A stretch of DNA of 64,000 nucleotides, from NCBI RefSeq assembly GCF_048569485.1, contig NC_134354.1, positions 507,776,869 through 507,840,868 on the forward strand, read 5' to 3'. Both the position numbers and the translations under genes were made by a program. This DNA comes from Anomaloglossus baeobatrachus (Eukaryota; Chordata; Amphibia; Anura; Aromobatidae). Shown here in pieces: positions 9,817 through 22,030 of this stretch. Below the pieces are notes generated by a model. The model saw only the letters and a list, made by a program, of their open reading frames with translations, was not told the DNA's origin and made no database searches. Numbering within the stretch: the first letter of the stretch is position 1; each line of letters opens with the position of its first letter.

Positions 9817-11076
9817 TTAGCATTGACTTCTCGGGTCCCCTTCATTATTTAATGAAGATATAAGTTTTAAGCCATCCTCTGGGGTTTTAATGAGGGTTGT
9901 TTTACCATTTAACCAGACAAGAAGTTTAGTGGGGAACCCCCACCTGTAAAGAATACCCCATTCTCGCAGTTGTTTGGTGATGTCATTAAATCTTCTTCTT
10001 GATTCCATTGTCTCCTTGGAGAAGTCGGCAAAGACCTTGATATGATGATAAGGATCCGGTAGTGTCCTGTTCTCTCGTATAAATTTTAGTAAAATCTCCT
10101 TTGTGGTAAAGAAATGGAGACGTAGGATAACATCCCTGGGGATGTCTGAAGGAAGAGATTTGGGTTTTGGCAGACGATGTATCCGGTCAATCATAATCTC
10201 TAACTCCGATAATGATGGTATAACAGATTTAAGAAGTCCCTTAGTGTAGGTTGCCAGGTTATTATTTGTTACTGACTCCGGAACGCCTCTAAGTTTGATG
10301 TTATTTCTACGACCACGATCCTCCAAGTCAGACACTTTGCCCTTTAAAAATTGAACCTGAAGTTGTAGTTCACACTGGTCCTTTGAGAGTGTGTCCGCTT
10401 TTTCCTCTACTTGGGATATTCTAGCTTCATTAGCATCCAATCTGTTTTTGACTTGTAAAATGTCTTCGCGTAGGATCTTTGTTTGATTTTCGAATGCTAA
10501 GACCATATCTTTATTGAATGCTTTAATAAGGTTTACTAAATAGGAGTCAGAGTCATTTTTCACAAGATTTGGATGAGTTTCACTGCTGTTTAGGATCTTT
10601 GATTCAGCAGAAAGTAATGAAGGTGAATTGTAATCAAGTCTAGGCCTCTGTTTATCGGGACTTAGCGAGTCAAATTCTTCACTAGCGGATGAAGAAGAGT
10701 TGTTAAAGTCTCCTATTAGCGCATCATTGCTTATAGTCTGGCCTTTTCTTTTATTTGAACTGGAAGATGATGTTTCCATGTCTGAGATGTTGAATTGTTC
10801 TACCTTATTATGAGAAGCTAGATTGAGTGGTGCTTGAGTGCTTTTCATCCCCTGCTCCACACAATCTCTATGGTTTAATCTTGATTGATGTTTAGTCTCT
10901 ATACCTCCTCCTACATGTTGGACTGTGGCTGCTGAAGCTTCTATTTTAGGGGTGATGGATTTTAGGTTATAGGCAAGATTATCTTTATCCAGAGTGGTTT
11001 TATGTGCCGCCTTCAAGGAGATTTTTTGGTCATTTTTTATGGTTGGGTTTATCTTCTGCCTTGCTCCTTTATCCAT
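9817..11076 (-). CDS. LINE ORF1: RNA-binding chaperone (L1 ORF1p type)
   Basis: A 419-residue protein from the first ORF of the Tx1-like LINE. In L1 elements this protein forms coiled-coil trimers, coats the element RNA and acts as a nucleic acid chaperone. The N-terminal 160 residues are polar and low complexity. A predicted coiled coil with heptad-like spacing spans roughly residues 190-260 ('QVKNRLDANEARISQVEEKA'). An RRM-like domain then starts at 'DLEDRGRRNNIKLRGVPES', the classic L1 ORF1p motif, and a C-terminal domain follows ('IKVFADFSKETMESRRRF'). The frame is intact from the first Met after the 5' UTR to a stop at 9817. ORF2 follows after a spacer of about 0.7 kb. Confidence 0.9.
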   Translation of the reverse strand: MDKGARQKINPTIKNDQKISLKAAHKTTLDKDNLAYNLKSITPKIEASAATVQHVGGGIETKHQSRLNHRDCVEQGMKSTQAPLNLASHNKVEQFNISDMETSSSSSNKRKGQTISNDALIGDFNNSSSSASEEFDSLSPDKQRPRLDYNSPSLLSAESKILNSSETHPNLVKNDSDSYLVNLIKAFNKDMVLAFENQTKILREDILQVKNRLDANEARISQVEEKADTLSKDQCELQLQVQFLKGKVSDLEDRGRRNNIKLRGVPESVTNNNLATYTKGLLKSVIPSLSELEIMIDRIHRLPKPKSLPSDIPRDVILRLHFFTTKEILLKFIRENRTLPDPYHHIKVFADFSKETMESRRRFNDITKQLREWGILYRWGFPTKLLVWLNGKTTLIKTPEDGLKLISSLNNEGDPRSQC

Positions 11077-11979
11077 TGCAAAAAAAATTTTTGAAATCAG
11101 AGCTATCCCTTTAAATCCGAAATTTGACGTTTTTAATTAAATCAATTTTGCTGGTATTTCTGCTATGCTGCTTTATTGTGACAGTGCAGCCTCCAGGGAA
11201 GAGTACAGAGCAATAGGACTTTTCCAGTAAGGTTTATAACCACTATTTAGGGTGATTATAGGTGGCTATAAGGGAATATTATAGCCAGGACTTATAAAAT
11301 GGCCGCACCTCACTGACTCCAACTGTCACTTTCACTTTGTGGTCAGAAGATGGCCGCTGTTCGGATCCCAACTCGGGATCTAGTTGGTTAATATATGTGT
11401 CACAGAAGGGGGATTTTAAGATTTCTGTGGGTTTTTCCACATCTCCCCAAGGTCTACAATAAAATTTAGGAGAGGGGGGGCGCATAAAATTTTACAGGGA
11501 ACAGGGTTCAGTGTGATCAGTGTAAATGGTCTGGGGATAGCGCTGATCGCTTGTACTCACTAAAATCTGCCGCAGTTTTTTCCTTATATCTCTGGTGTGC
11601 CACCTCCGATTTTCATGGGGGTGGTATCAAAATTTTCTGCACCTTCATCTGAGTCCGGAAATCCTGAATGTGGGATGTGAAAATGCTGTCGCAGTACAGG
11701 GTCCACAGAGATTAATTCTTCATAGCCTTATTAATGGCTTTGCGCAGAGCCAACAGAACTGACACCGTCGAAGATTTTTGGCTATATCTTCTAAGAGCCT
11801 TCACCGATTTTGATGGATATGGTCTTGAAATTCTCCAGATGACCTACTCTGCCTTCCTTGTTACTTTTTTTTCCATAAATCCACCAAGAAGTTTAATAAA
11901 AAAAAGTTGCTTTGGAGTAAGACATTGCTGGTGATTTTTCTACATGTCACCTCCTTGACGTCGCCCCGGCAACCCTATT
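11077..11979 (-). promoter_or_regulatory. LINE 5' UTR, likely internal promoter region
   Basis: About 900 bp upstream of ORF1 up to the target duplication, more GC-rich at its start than the surrounding sequence. LINE 5' UTRs usually hold the internal promoter. No specific factor site is claimed here. Confidence 0.6.
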
Positions 11980-11996
11980 GTCCTTAATGGGTTTGT
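11980..11996. repeat. Target site duplication of Tx1 LINE (5' side)
   Basis: The partner of the copy at 4816-4832. Removing 4833-11996 would restore a continuous pre-insertion sequence. Confidence 0.93.
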
Positions 11997-12236
11997 AAGC
12001 AATAGACTGCTGCTTTATAGTTTGTTCTAGTATGCAGTGCACTATCTGAGAATTTTTCCTAAAACAGTCAATTATCATTTGCCTTATGGCTTCACCATCA
12101 AGGCTATTATCTAACCAGGTACACTCATTGCAGTCTAATGCATTATTTTTTTTTTTTTTTAGCGAATTCAGGAGTGGATAGAACAAAAAGTGGCTTTTTG
12201 TTGTTATACAAGTTCCCCATGCAATTCACTCCTAAC

Positions 12237-12790
12237 TAGAGATGAGCGGACCCGTAGATGTTTGGGTTTGCCGGGTTTGGCCGGAATTTAGTTATAAGTG
12301 CTTTTCTGGACCCAAGCTTGAGCTGAACTTGTTCCTGGGCCCTGAATGCTATATAATTCTATGGAGACCCAAATTTACAGTCTCTGCTCAAGTAACAAGT
12401 ATTATAGATAATGGAAGTCAATGATTGGGCACTTTAGTTCTCCACCCACATACAGCCAGCCATAAACAGAGCATTACTGAAGAAGGGAGGTTTTTTGTTT
12501 TTTGTATAGACACAAAATCCAACAACATTGTTTATACCCCCTGTGAGAGCAATTGACAGACTGTAAGTGACTTGCACTGGGCTGAGCAATGAGCGTACCC
12601 AAGAACCCCAATGCTCGACTGAGTGGTTAGCATATGAACAGCTCCCGAACTCGGGTACAGACTTCTTTTTAAAAGACCATGTTTGGGTTCGAGCCGTGGG
12701 CACCAAGTGTTTGGTACGAACCCCAAACTTTACAGGTTGTCTGTTTTGTGCAATCAATGTTATTTGTAACATTTTGGTTGTGGCCAAACA
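12237..12790. repeat. hAT-like non-autonomous element, one end clear
   Basis: Starts with tagagatgagcggaccc, the same terminal motif type (TAGnGATGnGCGAACC) seen at 53268 and, inverted, at 26515. A related internal stretch, gaaccccaaactttacag at about 12718-12735, is the inverse of the start of the 53268 element. The far end is not certain, and no 8-bp duplication was found. Confidence 0.45.
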
Positions 12791-13273
12791 ATAGTATTCA
12801 CTTTCTATTTAATGACTTTCCTTCTTTCCCTTTACATTATACTGTCTGAATACAAAATATTAGTGATGAGCAAATTGAATTGATGTGAATTGAAATAAAG
12901 TTACATTTTTAGAAATTTGCAGGACCTGGCAAACTCAAACTAGCTTGCAATTCGATTCACACAAACTGCCAAAAAAAGTTCACTGACATTTTACACATTG
13001 CTGAAGGTAGAACTTAGCCTCAGAAGACTGACATGACCTCAGACATGGCTGTGTAGGCTTTCCCAGAATGTCTTGAAGCTATCACATCACATGAAATAGT
13101 GCAGACAATCAGAAGGGACAATCATAGCCTGTATAAAAGCAGCAGCCATTTTAGGGTGGTTTAGAAAAGTGAGAGGACATCAGAGCTCACAGCTCAGCAG
13201 TAGAGATAGAACGGGAAAGCCCTTAACTGTAAAAAAAAATCCTCTGGACAGTAATGTATTGTTCAACTGCAGC

Positions 13274-14290
13274 CAGGGCCGGATTAAGGTTGGTGGGGGC
13301 CCCTGGGCAGAAAATCTGGTGGGGGCCCCATAAACGTTAACATTTTTAGCCATAACAGTAGAGCACGAACTGTAGCATTTAGATATAAATCCAATGAACA
13401 TGTATCTTATCCTGTTCTGCCAAATTCAGATTTACAGTACCACAATACAGATACAATCCAAGATCACTCACAGCCATCACTTATACACAGAAAGTAGAGT
13501 TACTCACATATTTTTTATTGATCCCAATGTTAAGGCAGCCAGGGTCGGCTCCAGGTTTTTGTGGTCCCCGGTTGAGTCTCAGTAGGCCCCATCCACATGC
13601 AGACACGCACATACACATACAGGCATACGTACATATACATATTTGAAGACAAATTCACAAAAATACATTTAAACATACAAATATATACACAGTCATATAC
13701 ACTGACATACATGCAGATACAGACGCATTACAGGTGTTAATATGGAGAAGTCACAAGCAGCATCACTCACCTCCCCCACTTGTTTCTGTCCAGCTCCTCC
13801 AGGACATGTGGCTGTGTTGCATGATGGGCATCACTAACAGACATGACTGCACACCATGCACACTGACACAGCACTGCTGTATGTACATCACAGGAGGGGC
13901 TGAGGCCTACAATATATATATATATATTACAGGAGGGGCAGGGGGCATAGACTTTACTGGGTGGGGCATAGATATTACTGGCAAACAGCTCTGGTGGCGT
14001 ATACATTACTGGGATGAGTGGCTTAGCGCTCTGGGAGACCCATATAGTTCTGGGGTGCCACACAGACTGCTCTGATTCATATATACACACACACACAGCT
14101 CTGCTTCACACACACACACACACACACAGCTCTGCTTCACACACACAAACACACACACACACACAGCTCTGCTTCACACACACAGCTCTGCTAAACACAC
14201 ATACACACAGCTCTGCTTCACACACACACACACACACACAGCACTGCTTCACACACACACACACACACACACGCGCACAACACAGCTTTA

Positions 14291-14338
<48 letters not shown>

Positions 14339-14910
14339 CTCTGCTTCCGCATTAGCAACACCCACATCTTTCTTCAGCTCTGCGAGCCCTTACCTGCTCT
14401 GATGCCATCCTCCTGCTGCTCCGGTGTAGGCCGCCGTCCTCCTTCTGCTGCTGCTCCAGTGCCGCGGCCATCCTCCTGCTCCGGTGAGTCTCCTCTCCTG
14501 GCTGCGGCGTCGGTCTTCTCCTCCTCCGCGGCCGCGGCGTCCTGCCGTGACATCCTGCTCTGACGTCCGCAGCATTGGACGCCACAGCAGAGCAGGGAGC
14601 TGATTGGCACACCTCTGACCTCGGAAGTGCAGGCGCTGGTACTTCCGGGGTCAATCAGCATCCTGTGCCCGCAGTTTGTTTTTGCGTCTTAGAGACGCAG
14701 ATACAAATAAATATAGGTGTGCCCCCCCTCCCCTGAAAACACAGCTGATTTATTAGACTATCTTTACGGAGGGGGAGAAAGTGTGAAAAAAAAATGCTGA
14801 TGGGTGCCTAGTGGCAAGTATAGCCCTGGTGGTGGGGGCCCCCTTGGAAGCTCTTCTGGTGGGGGCCCCGAGGCTGGAGCCCCACCTACCCCGCCTATAA
14901 TCCGGCCCTG
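13274..14910. mobile_element. Non-autonomous hAT transposon with 8-bp duplication
   Basis: The terminal inverted repeats are CAGGGCCGGATTAAGG at 13274 and TATAATCCGGCCCTG ending at 14910. The host 8-mer actgcagc is present on both sides (13266-13273 and 14911-14918), the duplication size of hAT elements. The subterminal stretches are rich in gtgggggcccc. The interior has a CA microsatellite and a GC-rich block at 14390-14680, with no transposase. A second hAT-like end motif, cagggtcggctccagg at about 13545, suggests an older nested piece. Confidence 0.88.
14080..14340. repeat. CA-rich microsatellite with cagctctgcttc interruptions
   Basis: Blocks of (CA)n are separated by the recurring spacer cagctctgcttcacac, so the array is a higher-order repeat rather than a simple tract. 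It lies inside the hAT copy at 13274-14910. Frames on both strands are open only because of the repeat. Confidence 0.95.
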
Positions 14911-15164
14911 ACTGCAGCATTGAAGAAGATGAGTGTAGTAATCTGCGAATAATACAGAGATTCATTTGATCTTTTATAGAGAAAAAAACTGAAATCATTT
15001 TGAGACCATTTGTTTGCATGTCACAAGCCCCTATATTTTTGTATTTCTTGTGCAATTCTTCTTATAAAGCCAGAATAATTGTTTCTTTCATTACAGAAGA
15101 AAATTCCCTGAAATCAAGACATAACATTTTTTAGCTTTACTTACACACACAGGGCCATTGGTTT

Positions 15165-15332
15165 CTTTAGCATTTTACATATATTATGATACCTATCTCC
15201 ATTGGGATTCATAAGTTAAATTCCCTAGAAGTATGTCTTTGAAGTGTAGAAGAAAACCAGTGCAAAAAAAGGGAGAACATCTAAATTCCTGGAAGATGTT
15301 GTCCTTGCTAGGATTTGAACTGGGAATGGACG
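15165..15332 (-). repeat. L2-tailed SINE, diverged
   Basis: Read on the minus strand it contains a tRNA-like 'GTTCAAATCCTAGCAAGGAC' box B-like segment. The conserved vertebrate L2-type 3' tail follows (atgttctccc, cttcaaagacatac, then a gtgaatcccaatggag-like stretch). This order, tRNA-like part then L2 tail, is typical of SINEs mobilised by L2 LINEs. Confidence 0.7.
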
Positions 15333-16504
15333 TTAACCCGAGCGTGAGTCACCAAATCCCATATAAGTCTATGGGAACCTGAACTTAAGTGCTATAAAAT
15401 GGCTAAGGGGCTGCAAAAATAAGCAAAATGGGGATTAAAGCAGGACAATTATACTTACTGAGTTTCCACACAGCTGTCACGGCTCATAAAGCTTATGAAT
15501 ATGCACTGCTTCCCCCTCCCACCCTCTGTGACAGCATCTGTGATTGTTAGAGTCAGACAGCGTCCACACCTCTGTGCCAGCATCTATGATTGGTTGCCCT
15601 TACACTAGCTGTCTTGGTCACTGAAATGCATGTAAAAATAAATAATTAAAATAAATGGCATAGAGTTTTGATACCCATCACAGATAAAGCAGACAGCTGG
15701 AGGCTGCAGTACCCAGTTGTGTGCTTCCTCTTGCCTGTTTATCAGAATATGAGGGTCTTTTTTTAACATTTACATAAATGATTGAAAAAAAAATTGTGAG
15801 ATCCCCCAATTTTAGCACTCAGCCAAGATTTAGCATGGTTATTGGGCCCTCCTAAGCCTACAAATAACGGGCTGCAGCTGTCCCAGAATTGGCACTTCCA
15901 TTAGATCCGCCGATCTTGGCACTTACCTGGCTCATCCTGATTGGCCTGGAGCGGTGGCAATCGGGGTAATATAAGAGGTTAATGACAGCTGTGATTTGTC
16001 AAAAAAATCACAGAAAGAAATATGTTTACTTTAAAAAAAAAAACAACACCCTCTTTCTCCAATTTATTAACCCCCAAAACACCCCTGTAGATAGAAACAG
16101 CAAATTGAACATGTTTATCACTGTCCTGTGTCTGTTGAGGACCCTCAAGTTCCATATTTCATGCTGCAGGATATGAAGGAGTTGAAGAAGGAAGATGAGA
16201 AAGAGAAGCAGCAGCAGGTGGATGTAGCAGTGTGTTGCTAAATAGGCTCTTGGTTATCACTGGTTACCATCCATTTTCCCTCAGTAAGAAGATTAATGTC
16301 ACCTTGAGATTACTGAAGCTGTGTTTGCATTAAAAAGCTCAAAAAGAGTTCAATACCGTCCTCAGAGACCTCAGAGTGCTATACATGTATATTGCAGACA
16401 ATTACAGGCTTTGCAGTACTGAAATAAATTCACTGTGAATCAATTTTTTGGGTTAAATTCAGCAAGCTTGGTGAATTTGAATTTCAAAGATTTACTCCTC
16501 TCTA

Positions 16505-17160
16505 CTGTCATGATCCAGTACCGGTATTCCCCGCTCCAGAGTTTCCCAGACCCAGCCTGGTCATGTCAGGGGTTAACTCCCATCAGCCTTGTTCCAGTTT
16601 CAGGAGACACTATATCTGGGTGCCACACCAGCGTTCCAGTGCTGGTTATAGTTTTGCTCTGCAGCATGTGACTGTCTTTGGTGAGATTTCTTGTTTGATC
16701 TGACTCCTTGTCACTGTGCCTTGACCTGTACCCTCCCCCATTTGTCCATCTGTCCCAGTCCCTAACTTCCCTCTCCTGTCATTTGTTTACCCATCCTGGT
16801 TCATCCTCCTTCCCGAGTTTGTGTCTCTTCACCCTCCCATCTTGTCTTCTGTTCCCTGTGCCCTTTCTGTTTCCCTCTGCATTCCTGATGTCCCAGCATC
16901 CAACCTTTGTTCTGTTTTTTTTTTCTGACCTGTTCTTGATCCTCCTTTTGCAGTGACTTGATTTCCCGGCTAGACCCTGACTGCTTCACTACTCTATTGC
17001 CCCCTGGTGGTTCGCCTGTGAACTGCCTGCTGAAGTTACTCTGGTGTACTTCTGCCTCTTTTCTGTTACAGTGTTACTTTGACTCTTCTTCATTACTTCT
17101 CTGCCACCTAGTGGGGAATACGCTGTACTACGTCTTACCAGCCCTTTGTACAGCATGACA
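16505..17160. other. Pyrimidine-rich sequence, no gene recognised
   Basis: About 650 bp of C/T-rich sequence on the plus strand with short open frames but no family motif. It may be part of an interspersed repeat (features such as ccccctggtgg and gccacctagtgg recur), but I cannot identify its ends. Confidence 0.35.
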
Positions 17161-17566
17161 TCTACTAATCACACAATAGCCAGGCACCACATATACTGTA
17201 TACTTGTAAGCCCTTTGGTGCCAAGCCACTTGCTTTTAACTGATCCTATCTATGCCTTCTTTTAGCATTACAGCTGAAAGTTCCAGCATCACAATTTACA
17301 CACCTACATCATTGTTAGGCACTTCATGGGCACACACTAATGCTGGCAACTCCTCTTGATGGTTAAAAACAAAGCAATCAGCATTCTCACTGCCAGGTGC
17401 TATGACAGAATACAATGGCTCCCCAAAGTCCAAGAAATCTAGCACCACAAAATTCACAGTGTTAGTGAATGACATAAGATATACAAATACTTGTATTGCA
17501 TTTACATTTTAAATACAAAGTAATATCAATGGACAAAATAAAATAGTCATTTACACAGTCTCCTAA

Positions 17567-18006
17567 AAGGGAACCTGTGAGGTGCAATATGCCACCAGGA
17601 CCACGAGCAGTTCTGGTTGCATATTGCTAATCCCTGTCTAACCGTCCCTGTACCTAGTAGCATAGATAAAGAGATATTTAGAAAAAGTATTTCTAAAGGT
17701 CTTTTATCAAATGCTAATGAGGGCAGAGACTAGTCGCAAGGGCGTTACTTCCCCTGGCTAGTTGGCCCCCATAACATGTAAACATAGCCCCTGAGGGTTT
17801 GCTAACATGCTAATGAATGCGCATCATCAGAGGCATGATTGATCTCACTGCTCTCTGCTGCCACCGTGCCCAATGCTTGATTTCAGCTCAGTGCTCAGAA
17901 TTCCCGGACTTGCAGTCATGTGTACTATGAAGCTGGGTGTACGCCTCCCGGCTTCAAACTGATGTAGTGCGCATGATCGGCTGCATATTGCACCTGACAG
18001 GTTCCC
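17567..18006. mobile_element. MITE with AAGGGAACCTGT ends
   Basis: The terminal inverted repeats match over about 26 bp: aagggaacctgtgaggtgca at the left and the complement of tgcacctgacaggttccctt at the right, each running on into gcatat. The right end abuts TTAA (18007-18010) and the left abuts ctaa, so a TTAA target (piggyBac-like) is possible but not proven. There is no coding content. Confidence 0.75.
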
Positions 18007-18009
18007 TTA

Positions 18010-20680
18010 AAGTAAAGTATTTTTTCTTTAGTGGGCTTGAAATAGTGCCACCCTTTGAAAGTTTGTAAATTGCAAAAGTAACATTGTTATCTAAAACAAA
18101 CCACATTTGCTCATATCTAGCTGTATAATGTTTCAGCTACGGTTCATTATGCATTTTTTAAAAGACAATCATTTACAAATACTGTACTATACTATTCTTC
18201 TATTCATAAAGGACCCACATTGCCTGGAGTCATTGATTTATTCCTGATACTCAATTCTCAGTAAACAGAGGGAGATGCCATAAAACCAATTTTGCATCTT
18301 TTATTATTGAAGCCTGAGCTGTAACTTAAAGCCCGTCTGATGGCGAATGTAAATATGGTTATTTTCACTAAGGTGTAAATACTTACTCTTTGGATATAGC
18401 TTTAGTATATGCGTGGGTTAAACATACATTACTGAAAGGTTAATATCTTTTTTATGTTAATGTTGAATCCTGCTGCCTGAAACGTACTGTCCACTGAATA
18501 GTGAATCTCTAGAGGATTTTCCATATTTCTAAATTCTAATATTCTATGCTGATAAGCAAGGGGAGAGGGGGCACAATGTGTACAGTTGGATTCCAAAGGG
18601 TTTGTTGGTTTTGACAAGTTTTCAAACACTTGCTTACATTTACTTATTCTCAAGGAGACTGTGTTCTATTAGTGTTAGATTAAAAATAGAACAGATGGGA
18701 AGAGAAAGAGATAAGAATATGCTGGAGTAGTCAAGTTTAATACTTTGTGTCACGTACACACTTCTCAGAACGTGACGCGGGGTATGCCTGCAAGGCTTCC
18801 TTTATCTCCCCTCACTCAATCCAGCACTCAACTTCTGGTATAGGCTATCAAGTGAGCATAAATCACACTCCAATACAGTATACATACCCCGGCTACACAA
18901 CACGCAGCCGCCACAAATCCAACATACAGGGTGATGAGTCCTTAAAGTTTAGGGACTCATCACCCCATATGTTGGATACGTGGCGGCTGCTAAAGTATAC
19001 TACTGCCGGACAATCAACGGGGTCACACACTTTCTCTATGCAAAATAGTTATAAAATAAATGGGAGAAATTAAGAGAAATACCTAAACTTTCAAGTCTAA
19101 GTTGCCTTCTGTTTTCTTGGAGGAGGAAAAAAATGAAAAATGGAACATACTTCAGCATAAGCAGGCCTCCCATGTGAACAGCTTTCCTTTGTGCCATTCA
19201 GCTTTTTTAGATGTTTGACACTGGACTCGTGTTTCCAGTATGGCCTAAATTTTAATATCCCAATCTTAGGTCTGTAACTGGACCATGGGCTAATTGAGTG
19301 GTGAGTACATTGCATATTGAATGGACTGTTTTTCCCAAACACCCCCCTTCCTATAGTGAATAGAAAATTTCAAGCCTGGCCACAAGGGACCATCTGTTCA
19401 GGATTTGAAGCTCAATTTCCCAGGCCAAGGCATTCCAAATAACACTCTCTTCTCATGGAAAACCCCCTTGGTTCTAAATACCTGTACATTCAAAATCCCT
19501 ACAGGTTATGTCCTTTTGTGCAGAGACAGTTACAGGGATGGCAGACTTAAACCAATGTTACTTTACTGCTGCTGTCATACATTTTCACCTACAGTTATAT
19601 ATTTCCTTCATACTTTGGTATAATCATGTTTTTGAAACATGGTCAACAAACCAGTGGGAGAACTTGATTGATTAAAATGGACACATTTTGGGACAAAAGG
19701 TTAAGGCTGTCCACTAAATATGGCTGTGAGCAAAAGATTTGTTGATAGGTCACACTTCTCTAAGTGACCTGTCTTCCTTGCCAAGGATTCTGTGCAGGCA
19801 ACATCTTTGCTCAGGTTCAACTCATCAGATGGGGCTTAATGAATAGTAAGCTCTTGATAATGTTGCAGGAGCCAGTTCATTGATCTCCCATCATCATTAA
19901 GAACATTCTCTGCATGAACCAACCTTCTGAGGAAACGAACCCAGGCATTGAGGGCATCCACGCAGGGGAGGCAGATTATTGAGCAATGAATGACATGTCA
20001 CTCAAAGTCCGGATCCTATGGTGGGTGGGGAAAAGGGAGAGAAGCTGCTGTACTTGCTATTAAAACTTCAAGGAGACATTTCAGAAAAATGCTCCAACAA
20101 AATACTATAAGCCTTTGGTTAGGTTTCACATATTCTGCTGACAAGTCCTCTGTAATAATTATCTCCCCAAAATATACCATTAGGGAAGGATCTGAGGGCC
20201 TCCGAGAAACATTGGATCGTATTGGTATAGTCAGAATACCATTCCTATAGAGGCATAGTTTAGGTTTGCTCCTTGTGTTTCTATGTGAAAGCATTAACTG
20301 TATCCATCTTCCATCTATGAAATATTTGTTCATTTGTTTTTAATTAAGTGCATTCTACATATGCAAATCCTCTGATCAACTGATTCATACCTGTGTCTTT
20401 GTTTCACCAAGTTATTACTAGTTTTTACAAGGCTCCATGACGCTTTCCAATTAATCAGTTCTATAACAGATTGACTGGAAGAGAAGGAAGATTTAATGAG
20501 CTTTAAAAACTTGAACAATCATAAATAATAGACGCTCAGTGCACCATATACAGTTGCTCAGAGAGAATAATATAACATCTCTATAATTGTACTTTTTTTA
20601 GTCCTTAAATTAAAGCTGTGAGGATTTCTCTCTCTCTCTCTCTCTCGTTATCTCACGTATTCTCTCTCATTCTCTCTACT
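18010..20680. other. No gene seen; one 40-bp-arm inverted repeat and a TC microsatellite
   Basis: Mostly unique AT-rich sequence. An imperfect inverted repeat at 18903-18993 has arms built from gcagccgccac, atccaacata and gatgagtcc on the left and their complements on the right, around a short loop. A (TC)n tract lies at 20627-20646. No coding motif is seen. Confidence 0.5.
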
Positions 20681-20897
20681 TACAGAACTGTACATAAGTT
20701 TTGGGCAATGTGGAAAAATGCTGCAAAATAAGAGTGGTTTAAGAAAGTGTTATTAGTTAATTTTTTGCAAATAATAAATTGCAAAGTGAATGAACAAAGC
20801 AGAAATGTAAATAAAATGAACATTTGCCTTGGTCACCTTTTGCTTCCAAAACAGCATCATTTTTCTAGGTGCAATTGACCAAAGATAGTGTATTGTC

Positions 20898-22030
20898 AGG
20901 TGACGCCCCTGGAATATCAGGTCGTCACAGGGTATTGCACAATCTGCAGTATCCACCTCCTTCTTGGTTATGAATTCCAACTATATGGTGTTGCCTACAT
21001 CAGCTAATCAAATCCTAGGTACACTGTACACCACACCCACCAAACACACCAGTGGACGGCCTGAGTGGAATAGGGTCGCCCACTTGAGGGGTGGGATAGG
21101 TGAGGTCAGGAGTGTCAGCAGTAGAGAGTTGTGTGTTGGAAGTGAAGGAGAGAGGAGGTCAGGAGCCGGGCTCCTAGGAAGCTATCTAGGTGGCAGATGG
21201 CGTTCTGGGCCTAGAGGAGCTGGACCCCCGGTCGTAGGGAATCATGACAAGGGGCACAGAAGTGTCGAGGAGGACAGCCGGTGGCATTGCACCATCACCG
21301 GGCTGGGACCAAGGCATGACGAGGTACGTGGACCCTAAGTCAGGGAGTAGCTTCAGGCAACCTGACAATTTACCCAATGAAAACGGAGCCTTCAAGATCC
21401 ACTCTCCACCCACTCCAAAATCGGGGTACTAGCGCAACGAGGGGATAGGACTTTCCACTCAAACGGTCCAGAAAATCCCAAGCGTGAACGCTGAGAGCAA
21501 GCTCCCACACTTAGCCATAGTGGGGAGCGGGATCTGGCAGGTTCCATAGTACCGGGACAACAGAGAAGTAAACTTAGTGCCAGGAGGCAGGTCACAGATC
21601 ACTAGGCAGCACCATTGGGGACAAGACCCGAACTAAGCTCCCCTCAGTGGCAGCGGTATACAGAACCTGGTTTATCCAGTTGTCGGTGTCAGCTTAATGA
21701 ACTGAGTGAGTATGCAAGTGACCCCCTTTGCATCCAACGGCACTCCCCTCTCCCCATCACCGAGTCCTGGGGTATTCCCCCTACCCGTGGAGGGTCACAA
21801 CACCTGGCTGCCCCATTCCATCACCCCCGGGTACTCCCCGGGTACTCCCAACTGCGGCGGTGGTACTCCAAATTACCACATACCACGGGTGGCGTCACAA
21901 ACTCTAATATAATCACCTGTAAATACCTCCTTCATTTGAGTGGTCGCACGACCCTGGGTCCGGAGAACCCTCGAGCCACCGCTGATCCGGATCCAAGCAT
22001 CTCGGCTGCTGGCACGGGGGTGGCACATAT
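20898..22030 (+). repeat. Unclassified ~1.1-kb repeat (gacgcccctgg ... gtggcgtcacaa)
   Basis: Inserted in the 5' region of the Tc1 element. It shares its opening (acgcccctgg, then caggtc) and a late block (gggtggcgtcac) with the sequence at 34701-35696, so the two are diverged copies of one family in the same orientation. It is GC-rich relative to its surroundings. It has no terminal inverted repeat and no coding motif that I can see. It could be a solo LTR-type or other non-autonomous retroelement. Confidence 0.55.

Larger units (their letters stand above)
4833..11979 (-). mobile_element. L1/Tx1-clade LINE, nearly full length
   Basis: A non-LTR retrotransposon of about 7.15 kb with 5' UTR (11979-11077), ORF1 (11076-9817), spacer, ORF2 (9080-5535) and 3' UTR (5534-4833). 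It is bounded by a perfect 17-bp target site duplication, gtccttaatgggtttgt, at 4816-4832 and 11980-11996, which fixes both ends. The 3' terminus carries (TTATG) repeats and an AATAAAAATATTG end rather than a pure poly(A). The GC-rich 5' end (GGGTTGCCGGGGCGACG) suggests it is not 5' truncated. ORF1 is open throughout. ORF2 is open for almost its whole length but carries a stop near its C-terminus, so the copy looks fairly young. Confidence 0.92.
12861..16504. mobile_element. Probable non-autonomous hAT element, split by later insertion
   Basis: The left end, tagtgatgagcaaattgaat at 12861, and the inverted right end at about 16470-16504 (complement tagagaggagtaaatc) look like diverged hAT termini. 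Between them lies the well-defined hAT copy at 13274-14910 and an L2-tailed SINE. The flanking 8-mers (caaaatat and ctgtcatg) do not match, so the ends could belong to two different copies. Old. Confidence 0.4.

Noticed and set aside
9482-9823. 113-codon frame between LINE ORF1 and ORF2
   Set aside because: No family motif, overlaps the ORF1 stop, and falls in the expected spacer; taken as chance.
14014-14355. Open frames on both strands through the CA array
   Set aside because: The peptides are H/T or C/V repeats produced by the microsatellite; no start context or family motif.
15300-15330. tRNA gene suggested by a GTTCAAATCC-type box B
   Set aside because: No cloverleaf or matching A box; the downstream L2-type tail shows it is part of a SINE.
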